Shown here: positions 1 to 8,606 of the stretch, one piece after another | How the letters are laid out: the number at the start of each line of letters is the position of its first letter | Position numbering within the stretch: the stretch's first letter is position 1 | NCBI GenBank assembly: GCA_011525915.1 | Contig: WYBM01000066.1 | Span: 1 to 54,994 of the forward strand | Reading direction: 5' to 3' | DNA from: Ardenticatenaceae bacterium | Lineage (GTDB): Bacteria > Chloroflexota > Anaerolineae > Promineifilales > Promineifilaceae | Length of the DNA: 54,994 nucleotides | Made by a program: the position numbers and the translations under genes | The notes under the pieces: model-generated | Seen by the model: the letters and a program-made list of their open reading frames with translations, nothing else | What the model was told of the DNA's origin: nothing | The model's database searches: none

Positions 1-20
1 ACGTTCTTATGGTCTCAAAC

Positions 21-107
21 GGGTTGACAGTCTATTTCGTCGCCTTTGGTTAGACACAACTGGGCGCAAGCGTTTTCTCGCATGACCCCCATATATACTG
101 TCAACCC
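21..107. repeat. Inverted repeat, 11 bp arms, in gene-free left end
   Basis: The arms 21-31 (GGGTTGACAGT) and 97-107 are exact reverse complements, and the similarity continues outward imperfectly (TCTCA at 13-17 against TGAGA at 110-114). The layout resembles the ends of a small non-autonomous element or a long RNA stem. No transposase lies nearby. The only open frame in this stretch (15-200, minus, 61 codons) has no recognisable product, so I do not call a gene in 1-509. Confidence 0.5.
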
Positions 108-163
108 CATGAGATCCCAAAGAGCCAGGATTTTAAGCCCTACCCCCTTCCTAAAAGGCGGAT

Positions 164-191
164 AAAGCGATAGCCTGAGATCTATCGCTTT
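164..191. repeat. Inverted repeat, 10 bp arms
   Basis: AAAGCGATAG at 164-173 and its exact reverse complement at 182-191 flank an 8-nt loop. The 3' arm ends in three T and then turns G-rich, so on the plus strand it is a weak terminator at best. It is the second of three stems within 310 bp of gene-free sequence. Confidence 0.5.
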
Positions 192-264
192 TGGGGGCAA
201 CCCCAGTCGCTAAGTAGTCGTCCCAAAACAACATCACGGTTTTTGGGCCGCAAGGCTACTTAAA

Positions 265-302
265 GCGCGTCTGCCAACGCCATAACCCGTTGGCAGACGC
301 GC
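265..302. repeat. Perfect 15-bp hairpin
   Basis: GCGCGTCTGCCAACG at 265-279 pairs perfectly with 288-302 across an 8-nt loop. The stem is very stable and has no T-tract on either side. It may be a transcription terminator of the rho-assisted type or a structural element. The rest of 303-609 shows nothing convincing beyond a weak TTGACC at 405-410. Confidence 0.6.
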
Positions 303-609
303 CCCAACTTGTCTTATCCTATCATGATCTGACGATTCGGATCAGATTCGGATCAATGATCCAACATTTTTTCCATAAATTCATTATGATGCCTATCTAA
401 GTGTTTGACCAATGGATGTCATGGAGGCATACAACTATAAGAAGTCTATACCGTATTTGGTATGATTTGTAGTTACCAGTTTTAGTGGACGGGCCACCTG
501 GCCTCTTGTAGTGGACAACGGTATTCAGTCATCTACACAACAGCATCAGCCCACCGTGGTGTCTGATCAAGTTATGGCTGCTTGCGTACCGTTGCCAGGG
601 AGAAGTCTC

Positions 610-3150
610 ATGTTTAAGCGTTTGTTCATCCTCTGTTTGGTTTTATTAGGTGGGTTGTGGCTGCTGCCCACGGCCGTGTTTGGCGCCCTCAACACAGCCG
701 CTCCCCCAGACCAGGCACCACCGCCCACCCATCATGGCGGTGATGTGGTTCCCCAGGGTATTGGCCTGACCACTTCCTGGTACGGGGATATCGCCCAATC
801 CTTGCACAAAGGCGCGGGCATCGTCAGCTACTACCATCTGGCCGTCTTTGGCCCGCACATCTGTACTTCTTTCGGCGACCCCTACTCGCCCCTCAACAGC
901 CCCTGGGCGCCCGGCCCCTACACCTACACCTACCGCCTGCGCATCCCGGCCGACTACCCCAGCAGCATCGTGCGGGTGGAACTGTTTGATCCTGACTCTA
1001 TGAACGCTGCCACTCCTGGCACTCCCCTGACCATCCCCCGCACCAATGCGGCCATCAATGCCGGGCTTGATCCCACCACCACCGGCAACTGCACCACCAA
1101 CCGCAAAGATGCCTGCCAGCTAGATACCGGCGAATTGGGTTTGGTTAACGGTGGGGTGCTTACCCTGGAACAGATCAACCCGTACTACTTCTGGCGGGTG
1201 GATGAAAACCGGGGCGCCGGCAGCCCTCCCGGCAATGGATCTTGCGGCTCTCCCGGCAGCTACAATGCCACCTATAACACCCAAACCCTGTTTGAACTGC
1301 TTTACTATGCAGAAGCGCCGGGCGGCACCATCCAGCGGCAGAACCTCTCCTTTTACACCGGGCAGGTGGGCGACGGCGCCCGTGACAACGGCGACCATGA
1401 CACCGACCGGCGCTGGGTCTCCCCTGGTGGTGCCCAAAGTTTTGACCAGCCCGTGTTTGTGCCCACTGACCCCGACTCGCCCGGTAACTTTGAAGTGGAC
1501 CTGACCACGGAAACACCCAACATCATTGTGGACCCGGAAACAGGTGACCGGTTCCTCTATCTAAACGTCACCACACTCAGCGGCGCTTCAAAAAATGGTT
1601 ATGACCTTTGGGCCGGGCCGCCAGATTACGTGAACACCGTTCCCAGTGACGTCAACGACCGCAATCTGCAGGCGCTGAACAACCCCGGCAGCCACAGCAG
1701 CCAGGGGATCGACATTGAAGCTGTTGAAAACCTGCTGCTCAACCACATCTACCCGGCGCTACTAGACATCCCCCTGGCCCACATTGGCCCGGAATACGCC
1801 GGGGGCAGGCTGAACGTAAGTTTGTTTGACAGCGACAACGGCGCACAGCCGCCCATCACTTTCACCATGGAAAGCATTGCCCCCAGCGACTGGTCACTCA
1901 CCTACGGCGTGCCCGGCGTGGATGACCCAGACGGGGTGCCGGCCGGCGTGCGCTGCCTGCCCGGCATTAGTTGTAACAATCAATTTATCACCCCCGCTTA
2001 TACACTGACCCTGCCTACGGAAGAAGGCTGTGACTACGGCAGCCCTGACCCCCAGACCTGCACCCCGTTTTATGGCGGCCGCCTGGTGGCCAACTACCGG
2101 GGTGGTTCTGTTGATACCTACCTGTGGCAAGTGACGAACCTGACGGAACCGCCGCCTAACAACAACCCCACGGCTGGCTGTTCGACCTTTCCCATTGGCG
2201 TTTATGAGGGGCTGCACTCTGTCACCCCACCAGGCACCGGTGGCAACCCCTACCCAACTAATTTTGACTACCCTAACCCACCGCCCACCTATGAGCAATT
2301 TATCAACCACACGCCGGATGTGCCGCTGTCATCCGCCGGCAACGGTGATGTGTTTAAGATAGAAGGTGGCTTTGGCCAGGGCAGCTTTAGCTGGCTCAAG
2401 TGGAACCAATGGGCCAACGACAGTGCCAGCAATTTGCAGGGCAGCCTCACCTGGCCGGGCAACAGCCGAGATTACGTGACAATAGCCCCTGGGCCTACGC
2501 CACCAGGCTTCCCCCATGCGGTGTATGGCTTTATTGAATACGGTGACCCCACTGACACAGAGATGCACATCGGCGACTGGATTGCAGGCAACACCGGCGC
2601 TGTCAACTCAAACGCAGTGCGTACGGCATTACAAGGACACATTAATAACGGCCGTATCCTGCGCCTGCCGGTGTGGGACCAGACGGCCGGCACGGGCAGC
2701 GACGGCCGTTACCTCACCTCCGGTTTCGCCCTCTTCCGGCTGCGGGGCTACCACATGAGCAGCGGCACCACCTGGCTGCTGGCCGAGTTTATCGGCTGGG
2801 ATGAAAGCTGCGGCCAGACGGCCGTGGCCCTCGACGAGGTGGCCATCAGCGGCCCGGCCACCGGCCTGACGAACACCCCCTACACCTTTACGGCCACCGT
2901 CAGCCCGCTCTACGCCACCCAGCCCATCACTTACGTTTGGGAAGTGTCTGGGCAGGCGCCAGTGACCCACACCGGCAGCATCACCAACGTCCTTACCATG
3001 AGTTGGCCGCTGACAGGGACGTATACGCTGACGGTCACGGCCGTGAACGCCAACAGCAGCCCCGTCACCGACAACCATACCATCACTATCAGCCATCTCT
3101 TGCCGCCAGGGCGCACGCTTTACCTGCCGATTCTCTTATACCAGGAGTAA
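610..3150 (+). CDS. Exported protein with unique module, TadG-like C-terminal region and PKD-like domain
   Basis: I start this gene at ATG 610, which is preceded by AGGGAG at 597-602 and opens a clear signal peptide (MFKRLFILC... ending near AVFGA). The open frame extends to 511 but without a start signal. The 846-residue product has a module at about residues 80-510, also found twice in the next gene, with GPHICT, ELFDPDS, an Asp-rich DNGDHDTD stretch that could bind calcium, and DLWAGPP. Residues about 550-735 resemble from memory the C-terminal region of Chloroflexota TadG-like proteins (KIEGGFG, IGDWIAGNTG, GFALFR). A PKD-like beta-sandwich follows (about 750-830). The tail is LYLPILLYQE. 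Envelope or surface location is inferred; the function is unknown. Confidence 0.8.
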   Translation: MFKRLFILCLVLLGGLWLLPTAVFGALNTAAPPDQAPPPTHHGGDVVPQGIGLTTSWYGDIAQSLHKGAGIVSYYHLAVFGPHICTSFGDPYSPLNSPWAPGPYTYTYRLRIPADYPSSIVRVELFDPDSMNAATPGTPLTIPRTNAAINAGLDPTTTGNCTTNRKDACQLDTGELGLVNGGVLTLEQINPYYFWRVDENRGAGSPPGNGSCGSPGSYNATYNTQTLFELLYYAEAPGGTIQRQNLSFYTGQVGDGARDNGDHDTDRRWVSPGGAQSFDQPVFVPTDPDSPGNFEVDLTTETPNIIVDPETGDRFLYLNVTTLSGASKNGYDLWAGPPDYVNTVPSDVNDRNLQALNNPGSHSSQGIDIEAVENLLLNHIYPALLDIPLAHIGPEYAGGRLNVSLFDSDNGAQPPITFTMESIAPSDWSLTYGVPGVDDPDGVPAGVRCLPGISCNNQFITPAYTLTLPTEEGCDYGSPDPQTCTPFYGGRLVANYRGGSVDTYLWQVTNLTEPPPNNNPTAGCSTFPIGVYEGLHSVTPPGTGGNPYPTNFDYPNPPPTYEQFINHTPDVPLSSAGNGDVFKIEGGFGQGSFSWLKWNQWANDSASNLQGSLTWPGNSRDYVTIAPGPTPPGFPHAVYGFIEYGDPTDTEMHIGDWIAGNTGAVNSNAVRTALQGHINNGRILRLPVWDQTAGTGSDGRYLTSGFALFRLRGYHMSSGTTWLLAEFIGWDESCGQTAVALDEVAISGPATGLTNTPYTFTATVSPLYATQPITYVWEVSGQAPVTHTGSITNVLTMSWPLTGTYTLTVTAVNANSSPVTDNHTITISHLLPPGRTLYLPILLYQE

Positions 3151-3161
3151 ATGCAAGGCCA

Positions 3162-3194
3162 GACTGGCGCCGTGGTCGGGCCACGGCGCCAGTC
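3162..3194 (+). terminator. Perfect 14-bp hairpin after the first exported-protein gene
   Basis: GACTGGCGCCGTGG at 3162-3175 and its exact complement at 3181-3194 enclose a 5-nt loop, beginning 11 nt after the stop codon at 3150. There is no T-tract, so the terminator call rests on position and stem strength. Confidence 0.55.
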
Positions 3195-3242
3195 ATATAC
3201 TCGCTGTAGCCGGTTTCTAACCGTACCATCTCTGGCAAAAAA

Positions 3243-3271
3243 TGTCAGATTATGCCCTTTGCGCGTATAAT
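3243..3271 (+). promoter_or_regulatory. Possible sigma70-type promoter for the second exported protein
   Basis: A perfect TATAAT lies at 3266-3271. The sequence 17 nt upstream (TGTCAG, 3243-3248) is only a poor -35. It sits between the hairpin at 3162-3194 and the gene starting at 3352, which fits independent transcription. Confidence 0.4.
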
Positions 3272-3351
3272 TGGCAGGAAATGTGGTATGCTGTTGGCCG
3301 TGTTGCCGTGCCACCCGGCTAATGAATTAACCTCGTGCCTTAGGAGCTAAC

Positions 3352-6300
3352 ATGAACAAACGAATCTACATCATCATTTTTTGCTTCGTGTGTGGGTTGT
3401 TATTGCCCACGGCCGTGGCCCGTGCTTTGCTTGCGGCCAACCAGCCAGATGCCGTCACCAGCGTAACGCTGGCCGGCCCCAAAACAGGGATAACGGGGTT
3501 GGTGCTGACTTACACGGCCGAAACCAACGCCGACGCCATTCCCCCCATCACCTACGTCTGGCAGGCCGCCGGCCAGACGGTGACCCATACCGGCGGCATC
3601 ACCGACACCTTTGCCATGACCTGGCCGGTCGCCCGGCTGCACCCCCTCACCGTTACCGCCAGCGACGGCGGCGGCACGGCCGTGGCCAGCCGCATCATCA
3701 ACGTGCTGCCGCCCACCAACCCCCTCAGCGACGGTATGGACATCTACGCCAACCCCCGCGCCCCCCGCGCCATCCTGGCTAGCGCCAGCCCCGGCCTCTT
3801 GGGCCCCCACATCTGCACCGCCTATGGCGACCCCTTCTCCCCGCTCAACAGCCAGTGGCGGCCCGGGCCATACACCTACCGCTACCGCATTCAGATTCCG
3901 GCCAGCTACCCGTATGATGTGGTGCGCGTGGAACTGTTTGACCCAGACTCGATGAACCGGCCCAATCCATGGCCGCCGTCGGTGACCATTACCCGCACCG
4001 ACGCGGCCGTACAGGCTGGATTGTCACTTACCACCACCGGTAACTGTTCTACCAATCAAAGAGATATGTGTTTGATTGCTACCGGGGAACTGAATTTAGC
4101 CAACAATGGCACACTGCCCCTCGATGAGATCAACCCTTACTGGTTCTGGCGCACGGACGAAAATCGCGGTGCCGGCATGCCGCCGGGCAATGGCAACTGT
4201 AGCTCGCCCTCCAGCTATAACCCGCTTTTTAATACCGATCCGCTCTTCCAGCTTTATTACTACCAGGATAGCGGCGGCGCGGCCAGCCGGGTAGAGCTGG
4301 CCGCTTACACCGGGCAGGTAGGTGACGGCGCCCGCGACAATGGCGACCATGACACCGATTTGCGCTGGGTTTCGCCGGGGGCGGCGCAGAGCTTTGACCA
4401 ATCTGTCTTTGTCCCCGTTGACCTTGGTTCCCCGGGTAACTTTGAAATTGACCTGACGGCGGAAACGCCGGGCATCATGACGGCGCCCGTCACGGGCGAC
4501 CGTTATCTCTACCTGGATGTTACCGCCTTGAGCGGCGCGTCAGAAAACGACTTTGACATCTGGGCCGGGCCACCGCTCTACACGGCCACAGTACCCAGCG
4601 CAGTTAACGCACGCAACCTGCACCTGCTGAACAACCCGGCAGCGCAAGACGCTTTTGGTGTGGTGGTCTATGCCCTGGATTACTATCCCCTTAATTCTTA
4701 CATAGGGCGGGTAGTGGAAACTCCCCTCGCTTATTTGCCACCGGAAGCCGCCGATACACAGGTGACAGTAACCCTCTTTGATTCTGATTCCGGCAGCCAA
4801 CCGCCCATCACCTTCTTTTTTGACACCGTGCCAGAAAGTGAATGGTCTGTAACCTTTGCCCAAACAGGCGTCCCGGACCCAGACGGGGAAATGCGGAATT
4901 GCCGCCCTGGGTCTTGCAACAATCGCTGGGTCGGCCCCGCTTACCCTTTACTGCTGCCGGCGAACTTTTCCGGCGGGCGGCTGATGGCCCGTTTCCGCTA
5001 TGGCTTTGGCGACACATTTGCCTGGGAAGTGCAAAATCATCCGGAACCGACCGCCATGACCATTAGCGGGCCACAGACAGGCACCACCAATATTACCTAC
5101 ACCTTTCAGGCGGTTGTCTCCAGCCCCACCGTGGCGGAACCGCTGACCTACACCTGGCAAACGGCAGGGCAGCCGCCCATCGTTCACAGCGCTTTTCTGG
5201 CAGACGCGGCCGACTTTAGCTGGCCTACCACTGGCGTGAAGACGGTGAGCGTCACGGCCGTCAACCGTTATGGCGCCATCACCACCACTCAGCAGGTTAC
5301 GATAACGGGGCCAGCTGCGCCCCCGCTGGCGGTCAGGCTAAACGGCCGTTACGACGGCGTCAAAGGCATTCCCTATACCTTCACGGCCGTGGCCCAACCC
5401 ACCGCCACCCTGCCCATCACCTACATCTGGCAGGCCGACGGGCAAACGATCACCCATACCGGCGGCCTCAGCGATACCCTCGCCATCACCTGGGCCAACC
5501 TGGGGCTGCAGCCGCTGACGGTCACGGCCGTGAACGCCATGGGCAGTGCGGTGGACGGCCGTGTTGTCAACGTGCTGCCGCCGCGTGAGCGCCCGCCCTA
5601 TCTCTTTGGCGGCCCGCGTGGCCTCTACTCACAATCTACCAGCAACCTGGCCCTGGTGAAAACGGCCAGCCCCAGCGTCTTTGGCCAGAATATCTGCACC
5701 GCCTATGGCGACCCCTTTTCGCCGCTCAACAGCCCCTGGGTGCCCGGCCCCTACACCTATGAATACGTCATTCAAATTCCCGCCGATTACCCCTCAGACG
5801 TGGTGCGCGTGGAAATATTTGACCCGGACTCCATTAACCAGGGCAGCAACGATTTCACCATCATCCGCACCAACAACGCCGTTTCCCAGGGTCTATCACC
5901 CACCCTGACGGCTGCCTGTGCCGGCAATGAAGCCGAGCGGAAAAACGCCTGCAAGCTGGATACGGGTGAATATAACCTGGTGCTGTCTGGCACACTGGCG
6001 GCGGAACAGGTGAACCCGCTCTGGTTCGTCCGCGTCGATGAAAACCGGGGGGCAGGCTCGGCACCTGGTAACGGCACCTGTGGTGAACCCGCTGTTTACA
6101 ACGCCACCTTTAACACCCAGACGCTTTACGACTTGTATTACTGGCGGGACCTTGGTGAGTATCCCACCCGCCAAAACCTGGCTTTCTATACCGGCCAGGT
6201 GGGTGACGGCACACGTGACACCGGCGACCACGACACCGATTTGCGCTGGGTTTCGCCGGGAGCCGCGCAGAGCTTCGACCAGCCGGTGTATGTGCCCGTT

Positions 6301-8265
6301 GACAACGGCTCTGCGGGCAACTTTGAGATTAATCTGAACAGCGAAGTGCCCAATATCCTCGTTGATTCGGCGACTGGCGACCGCTATTTGCACCTTAATA
6401 TCACGGCTCTTAGCGGCGCCTCGAAAAACAGCTTCCAAATTTGGGCCGGGCCACCAGCTTACGTCAACACCGTGCCCAGCCAGGCCAACGGCCGTAACCT
6501 GCACCTGTTGAACAACCCCGCCGCCCACAACACCTTTGGCGTCACGGTGTATGCCCTGGAAAACCTGGGGCAAACGTGGAACCTGGCCGGTCAGCGCGCC
6601 GATTTTCCCCTCACCTACCTCGGCCCGGAACATGCCGGGCAAACGGTATTCCTGGGCCTCTTTGACAGCGATACCGGCGCCCAGCCCCCCCTCACCTTCT
6701 ACGCCGATTCTCTGCCGGAAGCTGACTGGTCGCTGGCCTTTGCCCAAGCAGGCATCCCAGACCCGGATGGCCAGGCGCGCAATTGTGTGCCGGGCGGCTG
6801 CAACAACACGTGGGTTAGCCCGCCTTACGCCGTCACCCTGCCGGCCGATTACCCTGGAGGACGGGTGATGGTGCGCTACCACGGCGGCGTGCATGATATG
6901 GCCACCTGGAATATGCCTGCTGTTGGCTCGGTAGACGTGAGCGGGCCAATCACCGGCACCACTGATGTCACCTATACCTTTACGGCCGATGCCGCCTACT
7001 TTTTGTACCTGGATCCCATCACCTACACCTGGGAGATTGCCGGGCAGCCGGCCATCGTGCATGTGGGCGGCATCACCGATGAAGTCGAGGTCAGTTGGCC
7101 CACAGACGGCACCAAGCAGATCACCGTCACCGCGGCCAGTGATTACTTCCTCCCGGGAGCTGAGATTGTGGGCACACACCACATCTCCCTCATAGGCCTG
7201 GTACCAGACCTGGCTTTTGCTGGCCCCCTACACCTGCTGACGTCGCTGCCGCTGGGCGCAGGTCAGCCTGTCTCCTTCACGACAACCATTACCAACATGG
7301 GAGATGTAGACATCAATGAGCCATTTTTCGTTGACATCTTCCTGGACCCGCCCGTAGTGCTGACCACAGGCATTCCCATTACCAGCAGCGGCGGTTTTGT
7401 GCTTGTGCCTGCCCTGGCCGCCGGGGCCAGCCAGGTGGTGACCATCACCGCCCTGGCCGGCTTTGCCAACGAGCCGTTGACCCACACTGTGTATGCTATG
7501 GTAGATTCTGGGGTTCAGATCGCTGAAAGCGACGAGACAAATAACGTCTCCGCGCCGTTGGTGGTCACCGATGTGCACCCACTGCTGACGGCCGTCACCC
7601 TTGCTGGCCCGGCGCTGGGGCTGACCGGTGAAACGTATACCTTCACGGCGACCGTCACCCCTTCGTTTATCACCGACCCCATCACCTACACCTGGTTTAT
7701 TGATGACACACCAACACTGACCATGAGCAACGGTACGGCCGTGGCCGCACCCTTTACCTGGCCCTTCACCGGCACCTATGAACTGTTGGTCATAGCTGAC
7801 CATGGCTACAACACCGTTACCGACACCCACACCATCGTCATTACAGACACACCCATCACCGACCTGGCCGTGCTGGGGGCGCCGCAGCTGCTGACCCCTG
7901 GCCCGGTGCAGCCGCACCAGCCGGTCAGCTTTACGGTCAGCATCGCCAATATGGGCAACATGCCTATCACCGGCTCCTTCCAGGTAGACATTTTCCTGGA
8001 CCCGGCTGTGGTGCTGACCAACGCCATTCCGCTGACACAAAGCCATGGGTTTGTCACCGTTAATGGCCTGGCGGTAGGGGAGACGGCCGTATTCACCTTC
8101 TCTGTGCCTGCAGGCTTTGGCGACGGCCCCTTAGACCGTGCTGTGTACGCCATGGTAGATACCACCCAAAGTGTGGCCGAAGCCGACGAAACCAACAACG
8201 TTTCTATGCCGCTCTCGCTCAACATAGCCTGGCGGCTCTACCTGCCCATCATTCGGCGCGGGTAG
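3352..8265 (+). CDS. Giant exported PKD/CARDB protein with two copies of a unique module
   Basis: This 1637-residue protein starts at an ATG with AGGAG 5 nt upstream and a signal peptide (MNKRIYIIIFCF..., cleavage near ARA). By alignment with itself the order is: PKD-like (about 36-121), module copy 1 (149-563), PKD-like (566-652), PKD-like (659-745), module copy 2 (776-1183), PKD-like (1187-1283), CARDB-like (1284-1405, ending in DETNNVS), PKD-like (1411-1500), CARDB-like (1502-1625, again DETNNVS). The tail is WRLYLPIIRRG. PKD and CARDB domains are known as surface adhesion or spacing domains. The modules match residues 80-510 of the preceding gene, so the two genes are paralogous by duplication. 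No catalytic motif is evident. The likely role is cell-surface structure or adhesion. Confidence 0.85.
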   Translation: MNKRIYIIIFCFVCGLLLPTAVARALLAANQPDAVTSVTLAGPKTGITGLVLTYTAETNADAIPPITYVWQAAGQTVTHTGGITDTFAMTWPVARLHPLTVTASDGGGTAVASRIINVLPPTNPLSDGMDIYANPRAPRAILASASPGLLGPHICTAYGDPFSPLNSQWRPGPYTYRYRIQIPASYPYDVVRVELFDPDSMNRPNPWPPSVTITRTDAAVQAGLSLTTTGNCSTNQRDMCLIATGELNLANNGTLPLDEINPYWFWRTDENRGAGMPPGNGNCSSPSSYNPLFNTDPLFQLYYYQDSGGAASRVELAAYTGQVGDGARDNGDHDTDLRWVSPGAAQSFDQSVFVPVDLGSPGNFEIDLTAETPGIMTAPVTGDRYLYLDVTALSGASENDFDIWAGPPLYTATVPSAVNARNLHLLNNPAAQDAFGVVVYALDYYPLNSYIGRVVETPLAYLPPEAADTQVTVTLFDSDSGSQPPITFFFDTVPESEWSVTFAQTGVPDPDGEMRNCRPGSCNNRWVGPAYPLLLPANFSGGRLMARFRYGFGDTFAWEVQNHPEPTAMTISGPQTGTTNITYTFQAVVSSPTVAEPLTYTWQTAGQPPIVHSAFLADAADFSWPTTGVKTVSVTAVNRYGAITTTQQVTITGPAAPPLAVRLNGRYDGVKGIPYTFTAVAQPTATLPITYIWQADGQTITHTGGLSDTLAITWANLGLQPLTVTAVNAMGSAVDGRVVNVLPPRERPPYLFGGPRGLYSQSTSNLALVKTASPSVFGQNICTAYGDPFSPLNSPWVPGPYTYEYVIQIPADYPSDVVRVEIFDPDSINQGSNDFTIIRTNNAVSQGLSPTLTAACAGNEAERKNACKLDTGEYNLVLSGTLAAEQVNPLWFVRVDENRGAGSAPGNGTCGEPAVYNATFNTQTLYDLYYWRDLGEYPTRQNLAFYTGQVGDGTRDTGDHDTDLRWVSPGAAQSFDQPVYVPVDNGSAGNFEINLNSEVPNILVDSATGDRYLHLNITALSGASKNSFQIWAGPPAYVNTVPSQANGRNLHLLNNPAAHNTFGVTVYALENLGQTWNLAGQRADFPLTYLGPEHAGQTVFLGLFDSDTGAQPPLTFYADSLPEADWSLAFAQAGIPDPDGQARNCVPGGCNNTWVSPPYAVTLPADYPGGRVMVRYHGGVHDMATWNMPAVGSVDVSGPITGTTDVTYTFTADAAYFLYLDPITYTWEIAGQPAIVHVGGITDEVEVSWPTDGTKQITVTAASDYFLPGAEIVGTHHISLIGLVPDLAFAGPLHLLTSLPLGAGQPVSFTTTITNMGDVDINEPFFVDIFLDPPVVLTTGIPITSSGGFVLVPALAAGASQVVTITALAGFANEPLTHTVYAMVDSGVQIAESDETNNVSAPLVVTDVHPLLTAVTLAGPALGLTGETYTFTATVTPSFITDPITYTWFIDDTPTLTMSNGTAVAAPFTWPFTGTYELLVIADHGYNTVTDTHTIVITDTPITDLAVLGAPQLLTPGPVQPHQPVSFTVSIANMGNMPITGSFQVDIFLDPAVVLTNAIPLTQSHGFVTVNGLAVGETAVFTFSVPAGFGDGPLDRAVYAMVDTTQSVAEADETNNVSMPLSLNIAWRLYLPIIRRG

Positions 8266-8279
8266 CCTATGCCTACTAG

Positions 8280-8605
8280 CAGTTTTCAGTCGTCAGTGAC
8301 CAGTTTTCAGTAGGGCCTAACACCCGTCAATGGCCGCTGAACACGAGGTCCACTGACCACTGGTTACTGACTTCTGCTTACTGGCGCTAGCAGTTTTCAG
8401 TCGTCAGTGACCAGTTTTCAGTAGGGCCTAACGCCCATCAATGGCCGCTGAACACGGGGCCACTGACCACTGGTTACTGACTTCTGATGACTGGCGCTAG
8501 CAGTTTTCAGTCATCAGTGTGCAGTTTTCAGTAGGGCCTAACACCCGTCAATGGCCGCTGAACACGGGTCCACTGACCACTGATTACTGACTTCTGATGA
8601 CTGAC
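8280..8605. repeat. Three tandem 110-111 bp units of facing CAGTNNN/ACTGNNN heptads
   Basis: Units begin at 8280, 8391 and 8501. Each has a left arm of five heptads beginning CAGT (or a variant), a spacer of about 37 nt (GCCTAACRCCCRTCAATGG...) and a right arm of heptads beginning ACTG, ending CTAG or CTAC. The arms are imperfect inverted repeats, so each unit can form a hairpin. The array fills the convergent gap between the genes ending at 8265 and 8607, and the last heptad touches the TAG stop of the latter. There are no unique spacers, so this is not CRISPR. Confidence 0.9.
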
Positions 8606-8606
8606 A

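Noticed and set aside
15..200. 61-codon minus-strand ORF at the left end
   Set aside because: No ribosome site, no recognisable product, and it overlaps inverted repeats; its composition is not gene-like.
5896..7182. 428-codon minus-strand open frame
   Set aside because: Antisense to the PKD/CARDB gene, whose domains and signal peptide are clear; the frame is a by-product of high G+C codon usage.
8280..8605. CRISPR array
   Set aside because: Repeats are contiguous with no unique spacers, and no cas gene is present; the same holds for 50353-50494.
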